Shown: positions 30,144 through 39,151 of the stretch, in pieces | Layout of the letters: every line of letters starts with the position of its first letter | Numbering within the stretch: position 1 is the first letter of the stretch | Assembly (NCBI RefSeq): GCF_900115495.1 | Contig: NZ_FOWR01000019.1 | Coordinates: 1-64,000 of the forward strand | Origin: Enterovibrio norvegicus DSM 15893 | Lineage (GTDB): Bacteria > Pseudomonadota > Gammaproteobacteria > Enterobacterales > Vibrionaceae | Reading direction: 5' to 3' | DNA length: 64,000 bases | Made by a program: the position numbers and the translations under genes | The notes under the pieces: generated by a model | Database searches by the model: none | The model's input: only the letters and a program-made list of their open reading frames with translations | Told to the model about the DNA's origin: nothing

Positions 30144-32705
30144 ATGTTTATCTTGCAAAACTATGTTGATCAGCAAATAGAGCGCCTCGATGCTTTCAAC
30201 CAAGTAAGGTTGGAACGTGCTCGAAGCGCTATGCACTCACAGGCCATTAACGTGTTTAACGTTTTGCCTGTCTTGCTGCACTTTAACCATCCAGCCATTC
30301 CGGGCTATTTGGAACGTAGCGTCGTCCACGGAATTTCTAGTTTTACCCTTTCTGATTTGCAGCGCGATTTCGTGAATGACTGTGCACTTGCCGTCGACAG
30401 CGCGATCCCTGACAAACCCCTTTCTGACGAATTCCCAATCAAAGGTCTTTTCTCCATGGGCAGCACTGCCTCGATGGGACAAAGCCTGTCGAGCGATCTC
30501 GATATTTGGGTGTGTGTTCAGCAATGGGTTAGCGAAGATCAGCGCGCCATGCTCGACAGCAAATGTTCGATGATTTCAGATTGGGCGATGGCACAAGGCG
30601 TCGAAGTGAACTTCTTCGTGATGTGCGAACAGCGTTTCCGCAAAAACCTTGCCCAAGCCATGACCTCCGATAACTGTGGGTCAAGCCAGCATTACCTTCT
30701 TCTTGATGAATTCTACCGCTCTGCGCTGCACCTCGCAGGTCAACAACTGCTGTGGTATCTCGTGCCGCCAGAAATGGAAGATTGTTACGAAGAGTATGTG
30801 GGCGAGATGATCGCAAGCGGCGCAATTTGCCGCGATGATTGGGTCGATTTTGGTGGACTGCCGTCGATCCCTGCTGAAGAATATTTCGGCTCAAGCCTTT
30901 GGCAGCTATACAAGAGTATCGACTCTCCTTATAAGTCGGTGCTGAAAGCTATCCTACTCGAAGCATACTCATGGGAATACCCAGGCACGCAGCTTCTGAG
31001 CGTGGACGGCAAACGCCGTTTTTATTCTGGCATGTTAGATGTTTACCAATCTGACGCGTATTACTTGATGCTGGAAAAAGTGACGCGTTACCTTGAGCGT
31101 ATTGACGACCACCGCCGTCTGGATTTGGTGCGTCGTTGCTTCTACCTCAAAACCCACGAAAAATTGACCCGCGAGCCGGGACCAGGTTCCGTGCCATGGC
31201 GCCGTGAAGTGCTGTGTGTATTGACCCGTGAGTGGGGGTGGAGCCAAGACGACGTTGCGCGTTTAGATAACCGCCGCAATTGGAAAGTGGAAGAAGTTAA
31301 AGAGGCGCACAACGAGCTGCTTGAAGCGCTGATGTTGAGCTACCGCAACTTGATTCGCTTCGCACGTCGTAATGACATTACTTCGGCAATCAGCCCAGAA
31401 GACATCAGTATTCTGGCACGTAAGCTGTATGCCGCGTTCGAAGTGCTGCCAGGCAAAGTGACCTTGCTGAACCCGCAATTGTCGCCAGATTTGCACGAGC
31501 CGAACCTGACCTTGATTCAAGTGCCAGAAGGCCGTAGTAACCCGCCGGGGTGGTACCTCTACAAGCAATCGCTCAAGCCTGTCGACATCATCGGCCGTTC
31601 GCCCCTTGAACATAACCGTTATTTGTCGAAGTTAGTCGCATGGGCGTATTTCAATGGCATGTTGACCGAATCGACGTGTTTGCACTCCGTGGCGCGCAAC
31701 AGCAATGTGGACATTGATAAGCTTTATCAATTAGTGAGTGACATGCGAAACACCTTCTCGGTGCGCCGTCCTCAGCCTTCATTGCAGGCGTTGTCTAGCC
31801 CGTGTGAAATTCGCAAACTGGCGTTGTTTATCAACCTTGAGCAAGACCCAACGTCTGAGCTCAAGCAGCCTGCTGTGCGTTTCGATTTTAAAAACACCGA
31901 TATTTTCAGCTATGGACCTGAGCAAGAGTGCTTGGTCGGCAGCGTTGACTTGGTTTACCGCAACAGTTGGAACGAAGTGCGAACCCTTAACTTTAAGGGT
32001 GCGAACGCCATGCTGGATGTGTTGAAAACCTTGTTGGGTAAAATGCACCAAGACGCCATTCCACCCGAGTCGGTCGATGTGTTCTGCTATGCCGGTAAGA
32101 TGCGTGGTTTGATCCGAAACTTGGTGTACCAACTGGTGGCAGAGTGTATTGATATGCGCTTGAAGCCGGTTGATCAGGAAAAACGCCGTCGCTTTAAAGC
32201 GATTCGAGTGGCAGACCAAACGTTCGGCCTGTTCTTCGAGCGTCGTGGCGTGTCTGTGCAGAAACTCGAAAACTCTGTCGATTTCTACCGCTCTATCTCG
32301 ACCAACAAAATCAATGGTTCGCCAGTGGTGGTGCTTGATAAAGACGGTGAAGTGCATCCGCCCGAAGTGGTTGATGCGTACGCGAGTGAAGGGCTTATCC
32401 AATTCTTCTTCGAAGATTGCGAGCAAGGCTTCAATATTTACGTGCTAGATGAAAACAACCGCGTCGAAGTGTACCGCCAGTTTAGCGGTGATAAAGATGA
32501 AATGGTGCAGGGCGTAAACCGTTTCTACACGTCGTCACAAGACAAGGTGTCGTTTACAGGCCAGGCGGTTAACTTCAACCTGCCACAGTTCTACGACATT
32601 ATTCATCATGCTGATGGCCGTGCTCAGGTTATTCCATACAAGAGTGGTCCTTGGCAGCGTAGCGCCGAAGCGAACGCAGAAACGTCGCAATACGCGTCGC
32701 GTTAA
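30144..32705 (+). CDS. cyaA: Class I adenylate cyclase CyaA
   Basis: CyaA makes cAMP for CRP-dependent catabolite control. The 853-residue protein belongs to the enterobacterial class I family. The catalytic nucleotidyltransferase signature GSTASMGQSLSSDLDIWV lies at residues 106-123, with the paired acidic residues Asp118 and Asp120. The C-terminal half is the regulatory region linked to the glucose phosphotransferase system. The start at 30144 aligns with E. coli CyaA; the ribosome-binding site is poor, consistent with the weak translation known for cyaA. It converges with cyaY. Confidence 0.97.
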   Translation: MFILQNYVDQQIERLDAFNQVRLERARSAMHSQAINVFNVLPVLLHFNHPAIPGYLERSVVHGISSFTLSDLQRDFVNDCALAVDSAIPDKPLSDEFPIKGLFSMGSTASMGQSLSSDLDIWVCVQQWVSEDQRAMLDSKCSMISDWAMAQGVEVNFFVMCEQRFRKNLAQAMTSDNCGSSQHYLLLDEFYRSALHLAGQQLLWYLVPPEMEDCYEEYVGEMIASGAICRDDWVDFGGLPSIPAEEYFGSSLWQLYKSIDSPYKSVLKAILLEAYSWEYPGTQLLSVDGKRRFYSGMLDVYQSDAYYLMLEKVTRYLERIDDHRRLDLVRRCFYLKTHEKLTREPGPGSVPWRREVLCVLTREWGWSQDDVARLDNRRNWKVEEVKEAHNELLEALMLSYRNLIRFARRNDITSAISPEDISILARKLYAAFEVLPGKVTLLNPQLSPDLHEPNLTLIQVPEGRSNPPGWYLYKQSLKPVDIIGRSPLEHNRYLSKLVAWAYFNGMLTESTCLHSVARNSNVDIDKLYQLVSDMRNTFSVRRPQPSLQALSSPCEIRKLALFINLEQDPTSELKQPAVRFDFKNTDIFSYGPEQECLVGSVDLVYRNSWNEVRTLNFKGANAMLDVLKTLLGKMHQDAIPPESVDVFCYAGKMRGLIRNLVYQLVAECIDMRLKPVDQEKRRRFKAIRVADQTFGLFFERRGVSVQKLENSVDFYRSISTNKINGSPVVVLDKDGEVHPPEVVDAYASEGLIQFFFEDCEQGFNIYVLDENNRVEVYRQFSGDKDEMVQGVNRFYTSSQDKVSFTGQAVNFNLPQFYDIIHHADGRAQVIPYKSGPWQRSAEANAETSQYASR

Positions 32706-32721
32706 ACCCCTCTCTGATTTC

Positions 32722-32746
32722 TTTTGCCGCCAAACGTGCGGCAAAA
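32722..32746 (+). terminator. Hairpin at the 3' end of cyaA
   Basis: TTTTGCCGC pairs perfectly with GCGGCAAAA (seven-base loop), 17 bases after the cyaA stop. No T tract follows on the plus strand, so it may act as a 3'-end stabiliser or a poor terminator. Confidence 0.45.
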
Positions 32747-32777
32747 AATGCTGATAGCGATGTCCCGCTATCAGCAT
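32743..32777 (-). terminator. Terminator of cyaY
   Basis: On the minus strand a perfect 12-bp stem (ATGCTGATAGCG with CGCTATCAGCAT, six-base loop) is followed by six T. It begins 26 bases after the cyaY stop codon and is a textbook intrinsic terminator. Confidence 0.88.
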
Positions 32778-32802
32778 CTCTTCAAAAGCCGATCTATGCG
32801 TC

Positions 32803-33114
32803 TTACCAATTCACGTCTTCGCCAGCATGCTTGCTGCACTCTTGCTTGACCATGTCCATGAATTCAACGCCTGACTTGCTGCAAATCCACTTTCCGTCTT
32901 TGTAAGCGAAATGGAATCCACCTGAGCGGGACGCCAACCAAATCTCTGACATCGGTTCTTGACGGTTGATAATGATCTGGCTGCGGTCTTCAAAATCGAT
33001 GGTGAGCACGTTCCCAGACGTCTCATAATCGATATCCGCACCACTCTCGTCGATGCCTTCTTCGATGGTCATCCATTCTGCATCAACCAGTTCGTGGTAT
33101 TGGGTTGTGTTCAT
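32803..33114 (-). CDS. cyaY: Frataxin-like iron-binding protein CyaY
   Basis: CyaY is the bacterial frataxin that binds iron and tunes iron-sulfur cluster assembly by IscS. The 103-residue protein shows acidic residues clustered in the first helix (EWMTIEEGIDESGADIDYE), then NVLTIDFED, the sheet motif IIINRQEPMSEIWLASRSGGFHF and the closing WICSKSGVEF. The length is standard. It is divergent from lptM, with 74 bases between the two starts. Confidence 0.96.
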   Translation of the reverse strand: MNTTQYHELVDAEWMTIEEGIDESGADIDYETSGNVLTIDFEDRSQIIINRQEPMSEIWLASRSGGFHFAYKDGKWICSKSGVEFMDMVKQECSKHAGEDVNW

Positions 33115-33188
33115 TGCATTCCGTCCTATTGCTTTTCAGTGTGTTGATGCGATTATAGAGGGCATTAACTTTTGGATCACTGGCATTA

Positions 33189-33359
33189 ATGATGCGAACT
33201 ACCCTGAAACTCTTTGTGCTGGCAGCCGTCACCGTGTTGTCAGCCTGTGGTCAGCAAGGCCCACTTTACTTTCCAGCAGATGCACCCGCGCAAAATTCTG
33301 CGCCAGCAACTTCGGATACCACTCAGGATACACAGCCTCAGGCCGCCAGTCAGCCATAA
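33189..33359 (+). CDS. lptM: LPS-assembly-associated lipoprotein LptM (YifL)
   Basis: This is a 56-residue lipoprotein with a positively charged start (MMRTTLK), a hydrophobic stretch and the lipobox LSAC. After the lipidated Cys comes GQQGPLYFP, matching the G.KGPLYFP of E. coli YifL/LptM, and then an Ala/Gln/Pro-rich tail. LptM binds the LptDE translocon in the outer membrane and helps it mature. The gene sits immediately upstream of lysA-dapF, as in E. coli. Start codons at 33189 and 33192 are equally possible. Confidence 0.9.
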   Translation: MMRTTLKLFVLAAVTVLSACGQQGPLYFPADAPAQNSAPATSDTTQDTQPQAASQP

Positions 33360-33385
33360 CCCAATCTGGACAGGGAAGGACAACG

Positions 33386-34639
33386 TTGGACTATTTTAAC
33401 TATCAGAATGACGGACAACTGTGGGCAGAAGATTTGCCGCTTGCGCAGTTGGCTGACACATACGGCACTCCACTTTACGTTTATTCACGTGCGACGCTTG
33501 AGCGTCACTGGCATGCGTTTGACAGTGCTGTAGGCGATCACCCGCATCTGATTTGTTATGCCGTGAAGGCAAACAGCAATTTAGGTGTATTGAATGTACT
33601 GGCGCGTTTAGGTTCAGGCTTCGACATTGTGTCGCTGGGTGAACTTGAGCGTGTATTGGCCGCAGGTGGCGATCCGGCAAAAGTCGTGTTCTCTGGTGTG
33701 GGCAAAAAAGCAGATGAAATGGCACGCGCACTGTCGCTTGGCATCAAGTGCTTTAATGTGGAATCAGAAGCTGAACTGGACCGTCTCAACCACGTCGCTG
33801 GCGAGTTGGGCAAAGTGGCGCCGGTTAGCCTTCGCATTAACCCAGATGTTGATGCGAAAACCCACCCGTACATTTCGACAGGCCTGAAAGAAAACAAATT
33901 CGGTATCGCCTTTGACCGCGCACGTGAGGTGTATAATTACGCCAACAGCCTGCCAAACCTCAATGTGCATGGCATCGATTGCCACATCGGCTCTCAATTG
34001 ACCAACCTTGCACCGTTTATTGAATCGACCGATCGCTTGTTGTCTTTGATTGACCAATTGGGTCAAGACGGCATTGAAATCTCGCACCTTGATGTGGGCG
34101 GCGGCTTGGGCGTGACCTACCACGACGAGAAGCCACCAGAGCCATCTGATTACGCCAAAGCCTTGCTTGACCGTTTATCAAATCACCAAGGCATTGAGCT
34201 GGTGTTTGAACCGGGTCGTGCGATTGCGGCTAACGCGGGCGTGTTGCTGACGCGTGTCGAGTTCCTTAAGCACAACGAAGAAAAGAATTTTGCCATCATT
34301 GATGCGGCGATGAATGATTTACTTCGTCCTGCGCTATACCAAGCGTGGCAAGACATTGTGCCTGTAGCACCGCGTGCGGGCGAGCCGAAAACCTATGATC
34401 TGGTTGGCCCAATCTGTGAAACGGGCGATTACCTCGGTAAAGACCGTGCATTGAATATTGAGCCGGGCGATTTGTTGGCGGTACGTTCATCTGGTGCATA
34501 CGGGTTTGTGATGTCATCGAACTACAACTCTCGTGCACGCGCGGCTGAAATCATGGTCGATGGTAACACTGCCCATGTAGTGCGTAAGCGTGAAGTGCTT
34601 GAGTCACTGTGGGAATTAGAGCAAGTATTGCCTGAGTAA
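33386..34639 (+). CDS. lysA: Diaminopimelate decarboxylase LysA
   Basis: LysA converts meso-diaminopimelate to lysine with PLP. From the TTG at 33386 the protein is 417 residues. AAGGA lies five bases before it, and the opening MDYFNYQ fits Vibrio homologues; the longer frame from 33053 would overlap lptM and cyaY and is rejected. The PLP lysine is Lys61 in CYAVKANSN. Other motifs are HIGSQ, DVGGGLG, EPGRAI and the C-terminal-domain GPICETGD, with the final SSGAYG. It is followed by dapF, which makes its substrate. Confidence 0.97.
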   Translation: MDYFNYQNDGQLWAEDLPLAQLADTYGTPLYVYSRATLERHWHAFDSAVGDHPHLICYAVKANSNLGVLNVLARLGSGFDIVSLGELERVLAAGGDPAKVVFSGVGKKADEMARALSLGIKCFNVESEAELDRLNHVAGELGKVAPVSLRINPDVDAKTHPYISTGLKENKFGIAFDRAREVYNYANSLPNLNVHGIDCHIGSQLTNLAPFIESTDRLLSLIDQLGQDGIEISHLDVGGGLGVTYHDEKPPEPSDYAKALLDRLSNHQGIELVFEPGRAIAANAGVLLTRVEFLKHNEEKNFAIIDAAMNDLLRPALYQAWQDIVPVAPRAGEPKTYDLVGPICETGDYLGKDRALNIEPGDLLAVRSSGAYGFVMSSNYNSRARAAEIMVDGNTAHVVRKREVLESLWELEQVLPE

Positions 34640-34648
34640 AGGATCCGG

Positions 34649-35479
34649 ATGCAGATACAATTTTCGAAAATGCATGGGCTTGGCAACGACTTTATGGTCG
34701 TTGACTGCGTGACGCAAAATGCATATTTCTCCCCGGATATGATCCGTCGATTGGCGGACAGAAACACCGGTGTGGGCTTCGACCAACTTTTGGTTGTTGA
34801 GCCTCCGTACGATCCGGAAAGTGACTTTCACTACCGGATCTTTAATGCGGACAGCAATGAAGTAGAGCAGTGTGGCAACGGTGCCCGCTGTTTTGCGCGC
34901 TTTGTGCGAATGAAGGGCCTCACCAACAAGCATCAAATCAATGTCAGCACCAAATCTGGCAAGATGGTGCTGAAAATTGACAGTGACGATGCGGTGACGG
35001 CCAACATGGGTGAACCGATTTGGTCACCTGCGAAAATTCCGTTTCGCGCAAATGCGGAAGAAAAAACCTATATTTTACGTGTAGACGATAAAACTTTGTT
35101 TGTTGGCGCTGTCAGCATGGGCAATCCTCACTGTGTGACGGTTGTTGATGATGTTGATACCGCTGACGTGGAAACCCTTGGCCCGTTGGTTGAATCGCAC
35201 GAGCGATTCCCTGAGCGTGTGAATGCGGGATTCATGCAAGTGGTCTCGCGTAACGAAATCCGACTTCGCGTGTATGAACGCGGTGCGGGCGAAACCCAAG
35301 CATGTGGAAGCGGCGCGTGTGCAGCCGTGGCTGTTGGTATCACTCAAGGTTTGTTGGATGAATCTGTCACCGTGCATTTGCCGGGGGGTTCATTACACAT
35401 TCGTTGGCGTGGGCTCGGTCATCCGCTGTTTATGTCGGGTCCTGCTTCTCATGTATATGATGGACAAATAACCGTATGA
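34649..35479 (+). CDS. dapF: Diaminopimelate epimerase DapF
   Basis: DapF turns LL- into meso-diaminopimelate, needed for lysine and murein. The 276-residue protein has the two catalytic cysteines in CGNGARC (Cys75) and ACGSGACA (near 219), and the N-terminal [11 protein letters not shown]. It lies nine bases after lysA and overlaps the next gene by four bases, so the lysine/murein block is one transcript. Confidence 0.97.
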   Translation: MQIQFSKMHGLGNDFMVVDCVTQNAYFSPDMIRRLADRNTGVGFDQLLVVEPPYDPESDFHYRIFNADSNEVEQCGNGARCFARFVRMKGLTNKHQINVSTKSGKMVLKIDSDDAVTANMGEPIWSPAKIPFRANAEEKTYILRVDDKTLFVGAVSMGNPHCVTVVDDVDTADVETLGPLVESHERFPERVNAGFMQVVSRNEIRLRVYERGAGETQACGSGACAAVAVGITQGLLDESVTVHLPGGSLHIRWRGLGHPLFMSGPASHVYDGQITV

Positions 35480-36144
35480 CGGAGCTTTCCAAGCTCGAAG
35501 GGCCATTGGCACAAGCACTTACCGAAGATGCCGTGGCCAGCTTTTTGAAAGATAACCCTGATTTTTTCCAGCGTCAGCCTCAGTTGCTGACACAATTGCG
35601 TATCCCTCACACTGAGCGTGGTGCGGTGTCTTTGGTCGAAATCCAACTGGGTCGTTTGCGCGAGCGTGTTGGCGAGTTAGAAGAAGACATCACACAGCTA
35701 ATGAGCATTGCGGCGGGCAATGAAAACTTGTTCCGTGCATTTTCTCATGCCCATAAAGCCTTGTTTGCTGCTGACAGTGAAAGTGGTATTCACCAAGCAC
35801 TGCGCGAACTTGCAACATCGTTGAACCTGACGGTCACCTTGCGCCTTTACGATGGCGACAAAGGGTTGAACCGTCAGGGGGTCGATGCGGTAAAAGCGGC
35901 ACATTTTTGTGGTCAGCGCATTTACCTCGGTCGATTACGTAAGAATGACGGCGAGTACTTCGTTCATGCAGCACCAGAGTTAGGTTCGTACGCGCTGGTT
36001 CCTGTGTACAAAGGAAAGGAGTTGGGCTTTTTATCGTTTGCCAGCAAAGACGGCGGACATTTCCAACCGAGCATGGATACCTTGTTCGTGGAACAAATCG
36101 CCGAGCATATCGCCATTCTTCTTTCCAAGTGGCAGGCGGCTTAA
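35476..36144 (+). CDS. DUF484 family protein (YigA-like)
   Basis: This 222-residue cytosolic protein belongs to the DUF484 family. It has an N-terminal helical part with [16 protein letters not shown] and a C-terminal GAF-like domain ending in [15 protein letters not shown]. The function is unproven; the gene is nearly always between dapF and xerC, as here. It overlaps dapF by four bases and its stop overlaps the xerC start, which indicates translational coupling. Confidence 0.92.
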   Translation: MTELSKLEGPLAQALTEDAVASFLKDNPDFFQRQPQLLTQLRIPHTERGAVSLVEIQLGRLRERVGELEEDITQLMSIAAGNENLFRAFSHAHKALFAADSESGIHQALRELATSLNLTVTLRLYDGDKGLNRQGVDAVKAAHFCGQRIYLGRLRKNDGEYFVHAAPELGSYALVPVYKGKELGFLSFASKDGGHFQPSMDTLFVEQIAEHIAILLSKWQAA

Positions 36145-37058
36145 TGAGCTTGCCAGCCACGCTGGAAAACCCCCTCGTCCGTTTCTTTGACTACATGATC
36201 CGCGAGCGCGGTTTAAGTCGTCATACTGAATCTAATTACCGTCAGCAATTGCAGGCGTGTGCCGAGTTTTTGGTTCGCTCCGAAGTGACCCATTGGCAGG
36301 ATGTGGATTCGGCGTGGGTGCGCCAAATTGCCAGCCAAGCCAAGCGCGACAAGCTCAAACCCGGCAGCATTGCCCTTCGGCTGTCTGCGCTGCGTAGCTT
36401 CTTTGATTTCATGGTGAGAGATGGCGCAATGGGTGCAAACCCTGCGAAAGGTGTTGCTGCACCCAAGCAAGGCCGAACCTTACCTAAAAACCTCGATGTG
36501 GATGAAATTGACCAGTTATTGTCGGTTAATGACGATGACACGTTGTCGATCCGCGATCGCGCCATGATGGAATTGATGTACGGTGCAGGTCTGCGTTTGT
36601 CGGAACTGATCGGACTGAACCTTCGTGATGTGGCGGTGCGCAAAGGGGATATACGCGTGATCGGTAAGGGCGATAAAGAACGCGTCGTGCCGTTTACAGG
36701 TAAAGCGCAAGAGTGGTTGGTTAACTGGTTAAAAGTGCGTAACCAATTGCTTAAAGGGCCGGAAGAGGCCTTGTTTATTTCCAAACTTGGAAACCGTATT
36801 TCGCCACGCAGCGTACAAAAACGTATGGCGGAGTGGGGACAGAAACAAGCGGTTAGCAGCCACATTAATCCCCACAAGCTTCGACACAGTTTTGCCACGC
36901 ACATGCTGGAATCATCCGGTGACTTGCGTGCGGTGCAAGAGTTGCTTGGGCACGCCGACTTGTCGACAACCCAAGTGTACACCCACCTCGATTTTCAGCA
37001 CTTGGCGAAGGTATATGATGCCGCGCACCCAAGGGCTCGAAAGCGTAAAGGGGAGTGA
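36144..37058 (+). CDS. xerC: Tyrosine recombinase XerC
   Basis: XerC with XerD resolves chromosome dimers at dif. The 304-residue protein has an N-terminal SAM-like core-binding domain (about 1-105) and the catalytic domain with all six residues seen: Arg151, Lys175, His244, Arg247, His270 and the nucleophile Tyr279. I chose the ATG at 36144 (MSLPATLEN), which overlaps the preceding stop; the upstream start at 36129 adds five non-conserved residues. It is followed by yigB after ten bases. Confidence 0.96.
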   Translation: MSLPATLENPLVRFFDYMIRERGLSRHTESNYRQQLQACAEFLVRSEVTHWQDVDSAWVRQIASQAKRDKLKPGSIALRLSALRSFFDFMVRDGAMGANPAKGVAAPKQGRTLPKNLDVDEIDQLLSVNDDDTLSIRDRAMMELMYGAGLRLSELIGLNLRDVAVRKGDIRVIGKGDKERVVPFTGKAQEWLVNWLKVRNQLLKGPEEALFISKLGNRISPRSVQKRMAEWGQKQAVSSHINPHKLRHSFATHMLESSGDLRAVQELLGHADLSTTQVYTHLDFQHLAKVYDAAHPRARKRKGE

Positions 37059-37068
37059 TGTCTAAATC

Positions 37069-37800
37069 ATGAAGTTCTATCGACGCTGGCAACCTGTGAA
37101 CGCATTGACGTTTGATCTTGATGACACGCTTTACGATAACCGTGTGGTCATCGTGCGCGCTGAACAGTTGTTGCTCGATTGGTTGGAAGACCGCTGTGAA
37201 GCCATGGCGGCTTTTGATTGGTCACAATGGCAAGTGATGCGCCAACGAGTGATTGATGAGAATCCGTCATTGATTGGGTTTGTCACGGAAATACGCCGCG
37301 CACAGATCGTGCTGGCAGCCACTCTATGTGGTTTGCATGCACCGGAAGCGCGCCTGCTGGCTGATGACGCAGTGGCATTTTTCTTGTTTGAGCGCAGCAA
37401 CTTCACTGTGCCTGATGAGGCGTTAGAAACCTTGTCTTTGCTTGCGTCTCGTTACCCGCTGGTGGCGATCACCAATGGCAATGTAGACAGCGATAAGCTT
37501 GGTTTAACGCCGTATTTTAAACAGGTGCTGAGAGCTGGGCCTGATGGTGCGGCTAAGCCTGACGGCACGTTGTTTGTCAAAGCCCAACAAGCGTTGGCCA
37601 TGCCCGCCTCTGACATTCTTCATGTGGGCGACCATTTGAAATCGGATGTGCGTGGAGCGGTGTTGGCAGGTTTTAAAGCGTGCTGGTTCAATGACACGCG
37701 CCAACCTTTGACGCAGCAGCGTCGTGCGTCACTCTTACCTGATGTGGAAATTTCTCACCTCAGTCAGCTTCTGACGCTGACAGGGTGTGTAGAGTCTTAG
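37069..37800 (+). CDS. yigB: HAD-family phosphatase YigB (5-amino-6-(5-phosphoribitylamino)uracil / FMN phosphatase)
   Basis: This 243-residue haloacid-dehalogenase-fold hydrolase shows motif I TFDLDDTLYDN (the two catalytic Asp), motif II AITNG, motif III Lys in KPDGTLF, and motif IV HVGDHLKSDV. E. coli YigB acts on FMN and on the riboflavin intermediate; that substrate is inferred here from orthology. It closes the lptM-lysA-dapF-DUF484-xerC run. In E. coli uvrD follows directly, whereas here a four-gene minus-strand operon lies in between. Confidence 0.92.
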   Translation: MKFYRRWQPVNALTFDLDDTLYDNRVVIVRAEQLLLDWLEDRCEAMAAFDWSQWQVMRQRVIDENPSLIGFVTEIRRAQIVLAATLCGLHAPEARLLADDAVAFFLFERSNFTVPDEALETLSLLASRYPLVAITNGNVDSDKLGLTPYFKQVLRAGPDGAAKPDGTLFVKAQQALAMPASDILHVGDHLKSDVRGAVLAGFKACWFNDTRQPLTQQRRASLLPDVEISHLSQLLTLTGCVES

Positions 37801-37843
37801 GGCGGGCAATATTTTTTGCCCCATATTTGTTCGTCCAAACAAT

Positions 37844-37869
37844 AAAAAAAGCGCCTAGGCGCTTTTTTT
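37844..37869. terminator. Bidirectional terminator between yigB and doxX
   Basis: Seven A, the palindrome GCGCCTAGGCGC and seven T form a symmetric terminator that can stop both the yigB transcript and the convergent buf operon. A smaller hairpin (GGGCAA with TTGCCC) precedes it at 37804-37821. Confidence 0.88.
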
Positions 37870-37888
37870 GTCTCTCTTGCTGACGTTA

Positions 37889-38326
37889 CTAGCCACGCCG
37901 TTTAAGAAAGTTATCAACGGCTGCCAAGCCTGGGCCAAGGATAACGGTCGCCAGCAGCATGATGCCCCACATTTGGTGATCGTAGAACCCTTTCTCCCAC
38001 AGTGCTGGGTATGACACAACCGCGACGATGTTGAACACAAACAGTGCAAGCGCAGCAGGGCGCGTCAACAAACCCAATACCAAAAACACGGGAAGGATCA
38101 ATTCAGCCGCGGTGCCAAGGTAAGCCGCAAGCTCCCAAGGTAGCACGGGCACTTGGTACTCATATTCAAACAAGTACAAGGTGCTGTCCCAACTGGCGAT
38201 CTTTGTTTGGCCTGCGCGGAAAAACACCCACGCCACCCAAAGGCGACTTATAAGCAACAGTACTGGAACCAAAGGCTTTAGCGCGGATTCCATCAGGCTA
38301 TCAATTTTATTTAATACAGCAATCAT
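37889..38326 (-). CDS. DoxX family membrane protein in the bufferin operon
   Basis: This 145-residue protein has four membrane helices and DoxX features: SRLWVAWVFFRAGQTKI, the helix with TAAELILPVFLVLGLLTRPAA, and a C-terminal helix ending NFLKRRG. DoxX proteins often accompany MNIO-dependent peptide operons and may be an electron carrier or membrane partner; this role is inference. It lies 66 bases after bufC on the same strand and is the last gene before the shared terminator. Confidence 0.88.
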   Translation of the reverse strand: MIAVLNKIDSLMESALKPLVPVLLLISRLWVAWVFFRAGQTKIASWDSTLYLFEYEYQVPVLPWELAAYLGTAAELILPVFLVLGLLTRPAALALFVFNIVAVVSYPALWEKGFYDHQMWGIMLLATVILGPGLAAVDNFLKRRG

Positions 38327-38392
38327 CTGCTATTTCCTTTTCATTCTCAGTCATCAAATAACGTGCTGTGCCAAGCTAAATCAGTGCGTAGG

Positions 38393-39151
38393 CTAAAGTT
38401 GGTCAGCAATATCAAAGTGTTCAAACACACCACGCTGAACCGCGGGTGCGATGTGTTTAAGCAGTTCTGGGTCAATGCCACCTAAGGTGCTTTCATTGCT
38501 CGCCACGATCAGTGAGGCTTCCTCTGCATCAATGGCTTGCAACTGAATGCCTTGCTCGTTCATCAACAAAAGCACGGTTTCACTTTCTGATAAATCGAGG
38601 GCTTGCAGTGCATTCCCATCATTGTTTGTCACTGCGTGCCAAATGCTGGCAGCCGGAAAGCGGCTTTGAAGCAGTCGCACAGACGGCGCGACAGTCAGCT
38701 TCAGCGCATCAAAGTCTTCGGGAGCAACCTGCGCGAGGGCGTCCAAAGGGAAATCCGTGGCGCAAGATGCGTGTTTGTTCACCGCTTGTATTAACCACTC
38801 TAACGTCGCGATGTCGGCCAGGTAGGGCACGGCATCAATGATGTTAGGAATGGCATTAATGGTGGCGTCAAAACCATCGCCATATTGGTCGGCACGCGCA
38901 TCAAGCATGGGCGTATTCAATACATGGTGTCGCGCCAAAGCATTGAAGCAGTCTTCACCGACAAGAGCGTGTACCACGGGATACACGACTTCAAGGTACT
39001 CCGATAGCGTCATCACGAAGTTATTGCGATACACCTGGAGCAGTGCATCGGGCTCCGCGACGCCTTCGTCAACGGGCAGCGCGTAGGGCTGGTAATGCAG
39101 CGCTTGGCTGAACTGCTGTTGCAACGAGGCCAATGACGGTGAGTCACTCAT
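38393..39151 (-). CDS. bufC: BufC-type partner protein (DUF2063)
   Basis: This 252-residue protein has the N-terminal DUF2063 domain (ALLQVYRNNFVMTLSEYLEVVYPVVHALVG) and a C-terminal domain of the same family. In bufferin systems this protein partners the MNIO enzyme and is thought to bind the precursor. DUF2063 is sometimes labelled putative DNA-binding, but nothing here indicates DNA binding. Its start overlaps bufB by four bases, showing tight coupling. Confidence 0.88.
   Translation of the reverse strand: MSDSPSLASLQQQFSQALHYQPYALPVDEGVAEPDALLQVYRNNFVMTLSEYLEVVYPVVHALVGEDCFNALARHHVLNTPMLDARADQYGDGFDATINAIPNIIDAVPYLADIATLEWLIQAVNKHASCATDFPLDALAQVAPEDFDALKLTVAPSVRLLQSRFPAASIWHAVTNNDGNALQALDLSESETVLLLMNEQGIQLQAIDAEEASLIVASNESTLGGIDPELLKHIAPAVQRGVFEHFDIADQL

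Noticed and set aside
31779-32426. A 215-residue minus-strand open frame inside cyaA
   Set aside because: It is antisense to a clear conserved gene and owes its length to codon bias; it is a shadow frame.
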